A stretch of 64,000 nt of DNA from Pseudisothecium myosuroides. Lineage: Eukaryota > Streptophyta > Bryopsida > Hypnales > Lembophyllaceae. Numbering within the stretch: position 1 is the stretch's first letter; each line of letters opens with the position of its first letter. A model generated the notes under the pieces. That model saw only the letters and a program-made list of their open reading frames with translations, did no database searches and was not told the DNA's origin. The stretch covers positions 312,501 to 376,500 of the forward strand of contig OX637291.1 in the NCBI GenBank assembly GCA_951799445.1. Direction: 5' to 3'. A program made the position numbers and the translations under genes. Below, piece by piece: positions 11,020 to 24,868 of the stretch.

Positions 11020-12262
11020 TACAAGCTATTCACCTCGAGTCAAGGTGATTTTATTTATGGATACTACTTGTACAAGAAAGGCAAGCGGCCGTTGATTCAC
11101 CTCCACTCGAGGTGATTTGAGTCCGGAAACTACTTCTACAAGAAGACAAAGCGTCTTCTGATTCACCTCGAATCAAGGTGAATTGAGTTTTGGATACTAC
11201 TTCTATAAGAAGACAAAGCGGCCTTCAATTCACCTCCACTCGAGGTGATTTAAGTATAGTATACTACTTCTACAAGAAGACAAAGCGGCTTTTGATTCAA
11301 CTCGAATCATGGTGAATTGAGTTTGGGATACTACTTTGACAAGAAGACCAGGCGGCCATTGATTCACCTCGAATCAAGGTGATTTGAGTTTGGCGTTCTA
11401 ATTCTACAAGAAGACAATGAGTCCATTTATTGATTCACCTCCACTCAAGGTGATTTGAGCTTGGGATACTACTTTTATAAGAATACCAAGCGGGCTTCGA
11501 TTCACCTCCATTCAAGGTGAATTGTATTTGGGATACTACTTCTACCAGAAGACAAAATTGCCTTTGATTCACCTCGAATCAAGGTGAATTGAATTTGAGA
11601 TACTACTTTGACAAGAAGACCAAGCGGCCATTGATTCACCTCCACTCAAGGTGATTTGAGCTTGGGATACTACTTTTATAAGAAGACCAAGCGGCCTTTG
11701 ATTCACCTCCATTCAAGGTGAATTGTATTTGGGATACTACTTCTACCAGAAGACAAAGTTGCCTTTGATTCACCTCGAATCAAGGTGAATTGAGTTTGAG
11801 ATACTACTTTGACAAGAAGACCAAGCGGCCATTGATTCACCTCGAATCAAGGTGATTTGAGTTTGGCGTTCTAATTCTACAAGACAATGCGTCCATTGTT
11901 TGATTCACCTCCACTCATGGTGATTTGAGCTTGGGATACTACTTTTATAAGAAGACAAAGCGGTCTTTGATTCACCTCAACTCAAGGTGAAATGTATTTG
12001 GGATACTACTTCTACCAGAAGACAGAGTTGCCTTTGATTCACCTCGAATCAAGGTGAATTGAGTTTGGGATACTACTTCCACAAGAAGACAAAGCGGCCA
12101 CTGATTGATTCACCTCGACTCAAGGTGAATTTTGTACTTCTACAAGAAGACAAAGTGGCCATTCATTCACCTCCACTCAAGGTGAATTGAGTTTGGAATA
12201 CTAATTCTAGAAGAATACAAAGTGGCCTTTGATTCACCTCGAATCAAGGTGATTTGAGTTTG
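11020..12262. repeat. Palindrome-cored tandem array 1, about 19 units of 60-70 bp
   Basis: Each unit has a core of the form TTCACCTC-GAATC-AAGGTGAA/T followed by a conserved spacer like gagtttgggatactacttctacaagaagacaaagcggcc. Cores are near 11025, 11095, 11161, 11229, 11297 and onward to 12234. The array starts about 200 bp upstream of the minus-strand gene beginning at 10829. Its core matches array 2 at 23.5 kb while the spacer sequence is unrelated, so the core, not the spacer, is what the two arrays share. Confidence 0.9.
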
Positions 12263-12889
12263 GAATACTTGTTCTAGATATAGACCAGAAGAAGGAGAAA
12301 AATCATTTTATGTAAGGGAAAGACTAACATCCATTAAAATAGCTCACCTCTAACTTCACAAATGAATGTATATAGCCAAAATGCCACGGAAGTCTTCTAG
12401 AAATTTGGATGTCGTACACGCTGCAAACAATCAAACCACATGTTGAAGTGAGATTGACATTCCTCAAAAAATAGTGACACTTCCACAATGTTATGATGGT
12501 TATAGCCGCAAGAACTTAAAGAATTGGAAACTCAAAAGCTAATAATTAGAACTACTCATTGGAACCTAATTTTGAACTCTTGTTTTAAAATTGCTCATTT
12601 GAACTCTGGCTAAGGAGCTCACAAAGAAATAACGATGACTCAACAGCCTGTAAAGGTCACAATTAATCAACAATGAATCAAAGATGACTACAAAGCTCAC
12701 AAAGAATCAACCATGACTGCAAAGGCAACATCGTATACTCACGGTCCTAAACCCTTAAATGTTCACAACGATTCTCTCAAAATTCATAAAGCGCCTCAGG
12801 AATCATTCAAAATGCATACTGAGTTCAAAGTTCAGAAACATGTCAAAGAACGAGCTTCCTCCAGCTCGAAATTCATGAACATCCTGATT
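12263..12889. other. Noncoding stretch after array 1
   Basis: No gene or repeat that I can support. It is AT-rich, with loosely repeated phrases of the form aaagctcacaaagaatcaa at 12610-12720. Confidence 0.5.
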
Positions 12890-13085
12890 AGTCAGTCGAT
12901 CACGCAATCAAACATAAACTTCCTGATCAATCGATGCAGCCAAACATAAACTTCCTGATCAGTCGATCACTAAATCAATGTAGCCAACCCTAAACTTCCT
13001 GATTAGTCGATCACTGGATCGATGCAGCCAACCCTAAACATCCTGATCAGTCGATCACTGGATCGATGCAGCCAATTGGGTAAAC
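12890..13085. repeat. Tandem repeat with GATC-rich unit, about 53-60 bp
   Basis: Units read approximately cctgatcagtcgatcactggatcgatgcagccaaccctaaac, with about four imperfect copies and a degenerate recurrence at 13215-13300. The inner part is itself partly palindromic (cagtcgatcactggatcga). No coding function is suggested. Confidence 0.7.
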
Positions 13086-13099
13086 ATCCTCGATCATTT

Positions 13100-13208
13100 G
13101 GAAACAGTCGATCACTGCAAGCCCTCGATTATTGGAACGAAAACCCTCGACAGTAAGACCGCCAAACCATACAGTCAAGCTGGAAACCAAATCCAAGGCC
13201 GAATCAAA
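13100..13208 (+). repeat. Direct duplication, copy 1 (109 bp)
   Basis: From ggaaacagtcgatcactgca to ggccgaatcaaa; nearly identical to 13432-13540. The copies are 332 bp apart and mark a local segmental duplication. Confidence 0.85.
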
Positions 13209-13431
13209 TCAACCCTAAACATCCTGATCACTAAATCAATATAGCCAACCCGGATCACTGGATCGATGCAGCCAACCCGGTAAACATCCTCAATCATTTG
13301 GAAACAGTCAATCACTGCAAGCCTAGAAATCACTGATCAGCCTAGAAATCACCGATCATTTCTACGTGCATGTTCCACCTCCCGCAGTATTGCTCGTCTC
13401 TCAGGTTTTCGCAACAATCCGACTCGGGAAC

Positions 13432-13540
13432 GGAAACAGTCGATCACTGCAAGCCCTCGATTATTGAAACGAAAACCCTCGACAGTAAGACCGCCAAACC
13501 ATACAGTCAAGCTGGAAACCAAATCCAAGGCCGAATCAAA
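13432..13540 (+). repeat. Direct duplication, copy 2 (109 bp)
   Basis: Partner of 13100-13208, with only one or two differences by eye. Overlapping ORFs on both strands here have no recognisable product. Confidence 0.85.
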
Positions 13541-14344
13541 AACGGTGAAGCCAAATCCGAAACCCCAGCAACTCAATCGTCACTATTCAAACAATGCAAG
13601 TGCTGAAAGATGTAGTGCAAGTTACGTTGGTACTAGATTTGAATTTTGTGTTCAGATTCTCGTGGGTGAGATTATTGAGGACTGATTGAACCGATACGAG
13701 TACTGAGGTTTAAAAAGCCGGCCGGTGAGATTGCGGTGACACAGTCACGGCATGCCTAGAAACAGGTGCAAATCCAAACTCAGATTGACAACCAGTATCA
13801 CAAAACTTTCCTGCAGTAGCGACTTGCTCTTGAAAGCTAGCACTTCCGAAGTCGACAGAGCCTACATGAGCAACCGAGAGAAATCAAAGCAATAAGAATG
13901 ACAATTTCGGGAAAGCACCTGGCTGCTTGCGCTTCACGACGTGTTTGCAGGGACGTCCGTGAAAAGCACCGCTGCAGGCGCCCAAGAAGAAATCGGTAGT
14001 AGGAGGCACAGCTTCACAAGCCCAAATTGTCCGGTCCTCCTTGGTCTTCTTCGCGACGAGGAACAAGGCAAAAACTGGCAGCACTCACGCAAGTTTCTCC
14101 TGCTGCAAATCTAGCTAGAAAGATACTATAAACCCCAACACCCGCAATGAAAAACGAAGTTACACACCTACGCCCAGCCAACACAAGAGAACTCGAACTA
14201 AAATCTCGGTCCGCGCCCGTACGGAGGGACAAGACAAGCACGCTCGCAAGCGGTACTCTCAGAACCACAACGACGGCAGAGCCCGGGAAAGCAAACCCCA
14301 GAAACCCTAGGAGGCGCTGAAGATAACGAGGAACAACCTCCGTT

Positions 14345-14416
14345 CATACCCGGACCCCAGTAGGTATACCCGGACCCCTGTACATATACCCGGACCCCAG
14401 CATATATACCCGGACC
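14345..14416 (+). repeat. 20-bp tandem repeat, about 3.6 copies
   Basis: Unit tatacccggaccccagtaga-like, exactly 20 bp period. GC-rich against the AT-rich DNA that follows. Confidence 0.85.
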
Positions 14417-15439
14417 ATTCCCGACCCAAACCGTGACCTCAGCGATCACAGTGATTACGAAATATTTATTTTCTTAATTTTCCTTGAAAGATAATCAGAA
14501 ATGACATGTAATCCAAGTTGTTTCATATTAATTGGAGGTTTGCGGAATTAGCTATAAAATTTTGAAGTTGAAATACCATATGGCTCTAAAAGTGACCACC
14601 TCCTAGAATGTACACCTTTTATACATTTTGATATATTAAAGAAAGCAAAATGTACCTCTGTGTCATGTTTGGTTTAAAATGCCCAATCAGAGTGCAAGCC
14701 TCTTACTTTAGTAGACAACAAACATACACTTTAAACGTTCAACGCCAGACTGGTGACCCTTAGAAAGCATGCTATTTGGTACTTTGTGACATCATGCACT
14801 TTTAAAAAATCCATACCTTAACCCCTAAACGTCTGGATTCATCTCCAAAATTGATGATTTGAGAAAAACCATTATAAACTACAATTTGGAAGAATATTTT
14901 GGAATTGGTATACAAATGAAAGCTATAGATTTTGATTTTTAAATTCTATCCGTACGATTAGATCTACGAATGCTATCACCAATCTTTTTCTATAAATTTT
15001 AAGAAGAAAATTTTAGAACTCCTTCTAAATTCAATTACAAGTAGAATATTATCATTTTTTGAGTAGAACTTGTTGGAATGGATTTGAAATAAGGTTATCT
15101 TCATATGGTGATTTTTTGAAATTTTTGTAACCTTTACATCTTTGATCTCATTTTTGCACATCTAGTTTTGAACTAAAGTCAATGCAAATTGACCACTTGA
15201 CATACTTCCACATCTGTAATTTTAGAAATGTATATATTCTAGTAACACCAGATCCAACTGATGGATAGGACAACAACTTGATGAAGTATCACCAAAAATT
15301 AGGATGACTTTCATCCAAGCAGGAATGAGACAAAAACAAGGTTCTGAATCTGTTCATCGTCCAGAAAATGGACGTCGGAGCGCTCCAGGGTTAAGACAGG
15401 CTGTTTGTTTTGTTTTGTTGGTTGGTTTGTCACGTTTAG

Positions 15440-16260
15440 ATTTCCTAGACCGTACGCCCCCCCAGGCGCGTGCTTGGTATCGTCAAAAAGTCCTCAGCAA
15501 GGAGGGGTGCACGGGCTTGGTTTCGTCGCGTTTGGAATTAGGGCGCGGAAGTTATTGAATTAAAAAGTATTTATGGATTAAAAAAACTACTAAACTATGC
15601 TAAATTATATATCTTTTGAACCGTGTGACAATTTGTCATGTTCATGGTAGTATTGGAAAGCCCTAAACTAGGAGGGGTGTATGGGCTTTATTTTTGTGGC
15701 GTTTGGACCAGCGATGTAAAAATTAGAGATTCTTGAGTTATTTTTTGTTTTCAAAATTATTTTTATTTTTATTTTATTCTTTTTTTAAAACAACTTTTAT
15801 TTTTTGGGGGGCTGTGGCAACGGCACAGGGCTACACTTGGTTTTGTGGCGTTTGGATCCACGACGGAGAAATTATTGAATTTGAAAGTTCTTGTTGAATA
15901 AAAAAATTAGAAAATGACTTTTTGGTTGTAGCAACAGCACAGGGCACACTTTGCTTTGTGGAGTTTGGACCTATGGTAGAAAAATTATGGATTTTTGAGT
16001 TATTTTTGGTTTTAAAATGGCTTTTACTTTTGTTTTGATTGTAGCAGCAGCACAAGTCCATACCTTAAGTTTGGCTGTTAGTTTTGTTTGTTTTGTTTTG
16101 ATTTGTTTTGTTTTGTTTGTTTGTTACATTGAGATCTTCCGGACCGTGTGTTCCCCGAGGGCGTGCTTGGTATTGTCAAAAAGCCCTTGGCTAGGAGGGG
16201 TGCACGGGCTTTGTTTCGTGGCAGGGGAACCTGCAATGAGAAAGTTATTGAATTTTGAAG
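15440..16260 (+). repeat. Irregular repeats of a 'gtgcacgggctttgtttcgtggc' block
   Basis: The best pair is 15455-15580 and 16137-16262. Both run from a gac/ggaccgt...gcgtgcttggtat segment through aaaaag(t/c)cct to gttattgaatt. Shorter related pieces occur at 15650-15720, 15815-15900 and 15925-16000. This appears to be a degenerate local amplification. Confidence 0.65.
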
Positions 16261-16335
16261 TTTTTATTGAATAAAAAAATAGAAAAATATTTTTATTTTT
16301 ATTTTTTAGATTGTGGCAACGGTACATGGCACACT

Positions 16336-16336
16336 A

Positions 16337-16367
<31 letters not shown>

Positions 16368-16412
16368 CTTATATGTATATATACTTATATGTATATATAC
16401 TTATATGTATAT
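16336..16412. repeat. AT microsatellite
   Basis: (AT)n followed by three copies of acttatatgtatatat. Confidence 0.95.
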
Positions 16413-19189
16413 AATCAATTCAATGTGAATGATTTTGATCATTGTACTCAAGATGTTATGCAAAGGTGCTTGTTTAAAATCTTCATTTTCTAGTGTTCAG
16501 GGCTTGTAGAAATAAGCCTCAGATGCACTACAATTGTAAGAAAAAATGACAATAAAATTCATTTAAAAAAATTGTAAAGTACATTTTGAAAAGACATGAA
16601 TTGGTTTGAATTATGTAAAATATGCCTTTTATCTTCATATTTTGTTGGTGACAAATTTGACATGTGACAAGAGGATAAAAAGACTTGAAATATGTTTTAA
16701 AATTCAAAAAATTCAAGAAAATGTAGAACTTTTTTTTTCATACAAAGTAATTTATTTTGCATAGAAAGATTTGATTTAGAAGATTTTGGAACAAAACCCA
16801 GACATGCTACAGTATACTATGTTTTCAACATTTTTGAAGTTTAAATTAAAAAAGAAATGTTGAACGTGAATGTTATAAACTATTTGAATAATTCTACTGA
16901 ATTTTTTTTTAATTCTATTTAAATAAAATTGGTTAGTGTAGGGTTTGATTTAAACAATTACCGGTACCTAGATGTAATGTATACATCACATTTTCCAAAT
17001 TATGTTTCATTGTCAGCTTCATTTTTTTCTTTGAAGTTGCATTTTGTAATAATATTCTCAATTTTGGAATTTTGGACATTTCATTGGTCCCATATTTATA
17101 TATATATTAATATTTTTAACAAATAGAAAAATAAAAGCTTGTGATTTTGGATGTTTGCAAAGAATGGTATACTTCAAGTTGAAGTTCAAAAGATATCGTC
17201 AAAATTTTACACAAGGTAACTTTTAAATGCGTTGATCATTGCCCTCTATAATTAACCTTTCTAGAAGCTTTTATGTAGATGATGAGATGGCCTTGAAGAT
17301 AATGAATGCTATTTTGAGATTTTGAGGTAGTACCCAACAATGAGGGGTTTAATTGAATGATTTTATTCTAAAAACAATAAATATCATATTTAGAGGTCAT
17401 AATGGCCATATTGTCGCAAAATAAAGTATACATATTCATAAAAAAATTTATAGTTTATAAATGGACATTTCATATTTCTTGTTAACACGAGAATGCGGTT
17501 GTATGTAATTTATGCTTTAACTTCTAGTACCCTTTATGTTATAGTTGCAACTAATATTGACCCTATCATGTAATGCAAAATAATCATGAACTTGAAACCA
17601 AACGTTGAATTGACTATCAACACTGTGCATTGTAACATTGTAGACATTTATTCAATTAATTGTGTAATGATTGCCAAAATGCAACTAAATAAGGTGTTCC
17701 ATTGTATTCCAATGAAATGATTCAGATTTTGTGACACTTTTCCTTTATAGGCTTTACAAATTTGATTAATGTTTTACATTCTTCAATCTTGCAGTACACA
17801 AGTAAAAGGATGTGTGGTAGAAATTTAAAAAACTTCTCCCACATGTTTAGCAAGATCTTTGCATTCAAAGTAAAGAATGCCAATTTTGAGGGAACCTTCC
17901 GTGATTTGATTTTTTTACTTTGAATCTATTTAACTAAAAAGATTTTGCACTATAGGTATTGAATAAAAAAATTGTGTTCAAGACGTCAGTTTAGGGTCTA
18001 CATTTTTGTTTTAAAAGCACACTTCATTTTAATTCGTCAAGAAATTGAAATGTTGAAGCAAATACTCCATATGAAATACCACAATGAAGGAAAACATGAA
18101 ATCTTCAGTACTTGTAAGATAGAATTTCAATACACTAATTGCAACAAAGACATTGTTTTAGCTAGCAACCTCATCCATATGCAACTTCTTTTCTTACAAA
18201 AATGTGAAAATGGAGTTCAATAATGAATCATGAGTTATTTTTTGAAGAAGATGATGAGATTGCTTGATAAATAAAACACTCCATAATTTTTTCATCACTA
18301 GTCCAAAATTAATGGGATGAATCAAGTTGCCATTTACATACAATAGTACGGAGTATTCTCAATGAGAAAGATAAACTTCTCAATTTATAATTCTAATTCT
18401 TGTGATTTTTTTGGTTTAGGGTCAAATTGATCGATTTTCTTAGTAAGGCATACTTTCAGGGAGAAAGCACTCAATCATTGACTATAATAAAAAGCCTATA
18501 GGGTCCCAACAAATTTATAGGAGATGATTTTGGCATAACCACTGCTTTTTTTAAAGAATCTTTGTTCTAATTGTTGAATATGCCTTAAAACATGAAATCT
18601 TTTTGTAGTACTTTGTTCTTAACTTACGGTTATTTGACATAATACAAAAGAAAATAACTATGTTAAGTTTCTAAGTTTCAATTAAAAAAATTTAGTTGTC
18701 AACACTCATTCAGTCATCCATATTAATGGTTCTTTAATTCATCCAATTCAGGACTATTTTAGATGATTAAGCAACAATTTATGTTAGAATATTCCAATAA
18801 GAACCTGCATGAGCACCTCAATAACGTCCAATACTAGCTCCTATTACTGTGGTTTGAACCTATATATCTACCTCAGTCATATACATTTAGAATTGGAGAA
18901 AATCAAATGCAATATTTTCATGGCCTCTTATACATATTTATAGACATTTGTTGGCACTAATCAATGCTAGGTAGGTTCTCGTTTTCAAAAAATTTAAGAA
19001 AGTCTACTTTATATTTTATTGTTATGAATGTGTATTACTTTCCAAGAACTGAAAGCATTGAATAAAATTGTCTATTTCTTTGAAGACTTCTATTCAAACA
19101 ATTAGTATGTATAAAATTTTAGAAAGTAATTTTAGTTTTCCGAGGTTGGAACTACTACAATGCTTGCCACATTATTCAAATATTAAAAA

Positions 19190-19540
19190 TCCATAAGAAA
19201 TTGGAACTGAAACAAATATCAAAAACTACCTAAAGCGTTATAAAATTGGAAGGTAAGGAAAATGTAACTACCATCAGTCCAAAAAAATGGGAAGGGAAAA
19301 AAATTGTAAACTACCTTAATCACCAAAAAAATGGGAAGGGACAAAAAATCAAAAACTACCTTTAGCCCCCCAAAATGGGAAGGACAAAAACCATAAACTA
19401 CCTTTAGCCCAAAAAAAATGGGATGGAAAAGAAAATGTAAACTACCTTGAGTCCAAAATAAGAAGAAGAAAAAGTAATTGTAGACTACGTTAAGACCCCA
19501 AAAAATGGAAAGGAAAAATAACCATAAACTACTTCAAACT
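19190..19540 (+). repeat. Imperfect tandem repeat, about 45-55 bp unit, 6-7 copies
   Basis: Units contain aaactacctt(a/t)ag-ccaaaaaaatgggaaggg-aaaaa. A-rich, no coding potential. Confidence 0.75.
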
Positions 19541-21390
19541 GGTTGCAACAAAATTCCTGTTGTTTTCCATTCACTACTTAGCTCGCACTTCCTAAAGAAG
19601 TAACCAGCCAGTTGAAACAACATCAAATGAGGAACCTTGAAATTCGCACTGAAAGTTCACAAATTTAAATTGATAAGGTAAGCATGTTTAAAAAAGTAAA
19701 AGCCACAGACACAAATCATGTACTATAATATGTGAATAATATAGTATGCAATACAATATGCACTATAGTATGCAAATACTACAATATGCACAGGAATCCC
19801 CAAACCAGTTCAGTTGCATCCAAAATCCTGACCACCCTACAGTTGGTACGTCGTAGGCAACGGATAGTAGTGGGCAAAATCGTCCATCCAAATTTGACTA
19901 GTACCAATATGTCTTCATCCCCTAAATGGATCAGCAGTTCCATAAATTGAACATAGTAACAAAAAATTTCTAGCATCTATAGCTTGTATCCTACATTGGA
20001 AGCAATTTTTTGAATACGTGGTATTACTTACCTATATATCTTATTTATAATTGAGTGCATATGATTTAGTATACCATGTATTATCTCTAAGTTATTTCTA
20101 AATTTTAGATGTTGTGAATTAATACCTCCCTATATCATGCTGCACATAGTTTGCTAAGTTTTTCTGTATAACCCCCCCATGTGGGATACAAAAGTATCTT
20201 TGATTCTATTTTAATTTCTTTGTATATTTATGCACAAATAGTGAATCTTCAAATACTAAGAGAAGCAATCTACAACAAGGCAATTGTGTGACCCCCCCTA
20301 GAAGGATTAAAGAATTCTTGGAGATTGCATTTAATATGAAAGCGGTTAAAGATAATTTTTACAGCACATTATACTAGTTGAACTCTAGTAACCTAATATA
20401 TTCTTTCAACATAAGAAATTATAAAAAATATGAATGAATTTTTTATTGTTATAAATAATTCAATTACTTAGTTTGAATTTATAGACTTCTCAACCTTGAA
20501 AAAAAATTTAATACTACAAAATTGTAGTCTTTATTTCTTTTCTCTTATGACCAATTAAATTAATGTTATACTTTAATGCTAAAAATATCCTATTAAAAAA
20601 TTAGAATCATGATTAATAATGTACATATGGGATAGATTGAACACAAAATAATCCCTAGAAAATTACATTGTTTTGTAAATTCCAATGCATAAAAAAAATC
20701 CACCTTGAGTCATATTTTTACTTTTAGATTTTATCTAATCAAACTTTTTGGAAATAATTAAATATTAACCAAAGATGTGCTACCTTTCATCTTTACTTTA
20801 GTCTCATTACCTTGGAAAGGCATAGATATAAATAAAGAATTAGTTACTTTGATGTATTGAGAAGTAAAAATTAGTACCCCTAACTTTGTGCTCTCAATTC
20901 TAAAGAAATTGAACGACTCTCCTTCAAAATACAAACATGTCATTTCTATATGGTTTGAGACTTATATAGTACAAAGTCATATTCTAACATCAGAAAGGGT
21001 AAAATAAAGAGCATTCATTGTAAAATTTGATGAATTTTTTGTGTGTGTGCTAAATTTTCATTTACAATATTTAATATTTTTTTATGCATGATTTTTGGCT
21101 AGTTATATAACCCTGAACCGCTGAAAAAAACTTTAATTTACTTAATTCAAAATGATCAAATCACTATTATTTTTTAAAACTAATATTGAATTTCATCTAA
21201 GTATGTATCATTTACTTCTGATATTTATTTCAGTCAATAAATATCACTTAAGTGTGATCCAAGTATCACATAAGTATTGAAGAAGTAGTTGCTTCTTTTG
21301 TAGAGTAATTCCTATAAAATCACTCTAGGTGCCCTTCTTTAGTTTTAATAGATACTACTCTGCCTTGTGTTGTTGCCACATTCAAACCCT

Positions 21391-21412
21391 ATACCCTAAA
21401 CCCTAAACCCAG
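21391..21412. repeat. Short interstitial telomere-like run (CCCTAAA type)
   Basis: ccctataccctaaaccctaaaccc, three units of the plant telomere repeat in reverse orientation. Teloboxes of this size also occur in plant promoters. Confidence 0.7.
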
Positions 21413-22134
21413 TAGCCTCTCTTATGGTATGGATAGAGCGTTATTGCTCCAAAGTTTGCTGGCAATTCGAATTGTCGTCCACTTTAGGAAGAAGAATATA
21501 CGGCAAAAAAATCCATAATTATGAAGATAATTTCATCAATTTCCATTGATAATTTGCTCCAAATGTAATACCTAATGTAAGGTTTTTGGAACCTTGATTT
21601 GAACACTAGATCCAATTTCATTGGATGTATTTTAAATAGCCAAATGGAATGAGGTTGAATGGGATGAGCTATGTAAAGGGTAGGCCTTAGCCATGTCAGG
21701 TGCGTAATGTGCAAATTATCCTACTTAAAATATGTGCACGTGGATCCTGACTCCTGAACCTTGTATTCCTAAAATTCCCTGATGAGGACTGAGCCTCTCA
21801 TAAACTCAAGTAGGTGAATGTGAACTTTTCCCATTTCTGTCGCCTACCTGCAAGTTTAGAGACGGTGGAATAAAGTGACGGCAACATAAATGCCTTTGAA
21901 GTAGTAAATGGAATTTGATTTTGCAGGTGGAGAAGGATCTGTCATTCTTCCGTTGTAAGTGCACTAGATTTGAGGAGAACCATTTCAACTTTGGAAACGC
22001 ACTTCCCTCCCAAAATTTCCCGCCTCAGTGATTATTGTTGCGGCCATTCCAAATTTTTGGACGAAGTTTGTTTGTCTGCTCCTGTGAGGTCTCTTTGCTC
22101 TTGCGCCTGAGATGTGCAAATATTGTTCTTATGA

Positions 22135-22255
22135 GTGTTTGCGATTAAACTTTTGAGTACCGGTGGGCAAGTGGTCGAGTCCGGTGCTATTTCAAGTGTT
22201 TGTGATTAAACTTTTGAGTACTGGTGGGCAAGTGGTCGAGTCCGGTGCTTGTTCA
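22135..22255 (+). repeat. 61-bp tandem duplication
   Basis: Two copies of gtgtttg(c/t)gattaaacttttgagta...gtccggtgct, starting at 22135 and 22196, with three or four differences. Confidence 0.9.
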
Positions 22256-23511
22256 AGTTGTGCTGCGGCGCTTGCTACGAGCTTCATATCGTGTTGAGGT
22301 TGCGGTCGAAGGAGTCAGGCAATTTCTATTGAGGTATGACGTATCCCTTTGATTTGAATTTGATACTCTTTGTATTGTGCAATATGCTCTGTCTTTTCTC
22401 TTGCTTGTGTGGACTCCATGGAAACATCGTCACATCATTCAACCTGTCAATGGTTGTGATTTTGGTTCGTAATCGAGATGTAACGCTGCTAGTTATCTTC
22501 AATTCAGTGCAAGTGTAGAAAAGCTATGTCCAATTCTTGGATTTCTAGTTCTGATTTTTTTTTTCTTCGGTGATTCTCAACTGATGCGGCTTTAGGATTT
22601 AGGCGTTCGCATCGTTATTGTAGTATAGTAGTGCCATCTGAGATAGAAGAGGTAATAGTAAAGGTACAGATTCTGCTCACATCCCTTTGAGAATGTTTTG
22701 TGGAGACAACATTTCTGAATTGAAGTCCTTCAACTTATAATTTAGTATGTAGAAGGTGAATTTCACTGTGCTGATCGTTGTTGTAGTGATGACAAAGTTT
22801 AGTGAATTAGAAAACCCTAAATCTTAAAAAGTAGGATCGAAAATAGAATTGTATTGCATGCACTGAGTTGTTCAATTGAAGACCATTCGTCTTTCGGATT
22901 ATTGAATTGCAGTCCAGAATGTGTGAGGCAATTGACCACAGATGTAGCTTGAATAGCGGAAATTGTGCAATCGTAATGGACAATTTTGTGTTCGATTGTA
23001 TTTCCTGCAACAGTTTGGTCGCAATTGTTGTCACTTGTACTTGTTCAAATGATTTTGTATAAAGGGAGATTTTAAGAGATTGACCGATTTTTTCGAACTT
23101 GTGTGTACATTGCTCTATTATTAACTCTGAAGATTACGCCGAGGAGTTCAAGGAGGCATGCGTCTACATTGGAATTGATGGTTTCAAATGTTTTATTGAC
23201 TGATAATTGCAAGGAAAATTGCACCCCATTATGATTCCTGTTATTAGTGTAGTTGTTTGTATTGGATCTTGTTAGTAAGTGACAGCAGGTTGTAGCACCT
23301 CCCACAGTGAAGGGTGTACATTGCAAGTGGTGTAGTTGTAATTCTTCATTTGAATGGAATTTGCTACGAACAATATGAATTCATAGTCGACCTGAATGTA
23401 CTACTTTATATTCTGATTGGAAAACAAGATGAGAAGAGGTTTTCAAAGTCCATAAATGAGATAGAGTGGAATTATTTAATCACAAATTGGTTATCTAAGA
23501 ATAGGTCAATT

Positions 23512-24868
23512 CATCAATTCACCTCGACTGGAGGTGAATATTGATTATGTGAATATAAGAAGAGGTCAATTCATCAATTCACCTCTAATCGAGGTGAATA
23601 TCAGTTATAGATATCTAAGAACAGGTCAATTCATCAATTTACCTTCAGTCGAGGTGAATATCGATTATACATTTATAATCAATTCATCAATTCACCTCCA
23701 CTCGAGGTGAATATCGATTTTAGATTTATAATCGATAGATCATTTCATCAATTCACCTCCAGTCGAGGTGAATATTGATTAAGTGTATATAAGAAGAGGT
23801 CAATTCATCAATTCACCTCTACTCGAGGTGAATGTCAATTATGGATATCTATAAACAGGTCAATTCATCAGTTCACCTCCACTCGAGGTGAATATCGATT
23901 TTAGATTTATAATCGATAGATCATTTCATCAATTCACCTCCAGTCGAGGTGAATATTGATTATGTGTATATAAGAAGAGGTCAATTCATCAATTCACCTC
24001 TACTCGAGGTGAATGTCAATTATGGGTATCTAAAAACAGGTCAATTCATCAGTTCACCTCCACTCGAGGTGAATATCGATTTTAGATTTACAATCGATAG
24101 ATCAATTCATCAATTCACCTCCACTTGAGGTGAATATCGATTTTAGATTTATAATCGATAGATCAATTCATCAATTCACCTCTACTCGAGGGGAATGTCA
24201 ATTATGGATATCTAAAAACAGGTCAATTCATTAGTTCACCTCCACTCGAGGTGAATATCGATTTTAGATTTACAATCGATAGATCAATTCATCAATTCAC
24301 CTCCACTCGAGGTGAATATCGATTTTAGATTTATAATCGATAGATCAATTCATCAATTCACCTCCAGTCGAGGTGAATATTGATTATGTGTATATAAGAA
24401 GAGGTCAATTCATCAATTCACCTCTACTTGAGGTGAATGTCAATTATGGGTATCTAAAAACAGGTCAATTCATCAGTTCACCTCCAGTCGAGGTGAATAT
24501 TGATTATTGGAACTTGAAAACAAGTCAATTCATCAATTCACCTCCACTCGAGGTGGATATCGATTATAGGTATTTGAAAACAGGTCAATTCATCAATTCA
24601 CCTTCAGTTGAGGTGAATATCGATTATGGGTATTTGAAAATAGGTCAATTCATCAATTCACCTCCACTTGAGGTGAATATTGATTATGGGTATAAAAGAT
24701 TGTCAATTCATCATTTCACCTCCACTCGAGTTGAATATGAATTAGGGGTCTATAAGAGTAGGTCAATTCATCATTTCACCTCCACTCGAGGTGAATATGA
24801 ATTAGGGTTCTATAAGAGTAGGTCAATTCATGAATTCACCTCCACTCGAGGTAAATATCAATTATAGA
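23512..24868. repeat. Palindrome-cored tandem array 2, about 23 units of about 60 bp
   Basis: Each unit has TTCACCTC-CACTC-GAGGTGAA (8-bp arms, 5-bp spacer) followed by tatcgattttagatttataatcgatagatcaattcatcaa or the variant tcaattatgggtatctaaaaacaggtcaattcatcag. Two spacer types alternate in blocks, suggesting higher-order duplications. The array ends about 460 bp before the start codon of the DUF7869 gene. Degenerate outlying cores occur at 24926, 25022 and 25070. The 164-codon ORF inside (24373-24867) is a by-product of the period being a multiple of three. Confidence 0.92.

Larger units (their letters stand above)
14417..19189. other. Long AT-rich noncoding region
   Basis: No ORF with a recognisable product on either strand. 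Contains the dispersed repeats at 15440-16260 and the AT microsatellite listed separately. This is the left part of the spacer between the two divergent genes. Confidence 0.6.
19541..23511. other. AT-rich noncoding spacer, right part
   Basis: No supported gene. Holds a short telomere-like run (21391-21412) and a 61-bp tandem duplication (22135-22255). From about 21800 to 23500 the composition becomes less AT-rich and resembles a long 5' flank of the gene at 25330; an untranslated leader exon here is possible but not shown. Confidence 0.5.

Noticed and set aside
21391..21412. Chromosome end or fusion point at the telomere-like run
   Set aside because: Only three units; such teloboxes are common inside plant chromosomes.
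24373..24867. 164-codon ORF with repeated peptide inside array 2
   Set aside because: The roughly 60-bp period is a multiple of three, so an open frame arises automatically; no start context or homologue.
23512..24868. Regular palindromic repeats with spacers resembling a CRISPR array
   Set aside because: Spacers are conserved between units and the DNA is eukaryotic with spliced genes; this is a minisatellite with a palindromic core.
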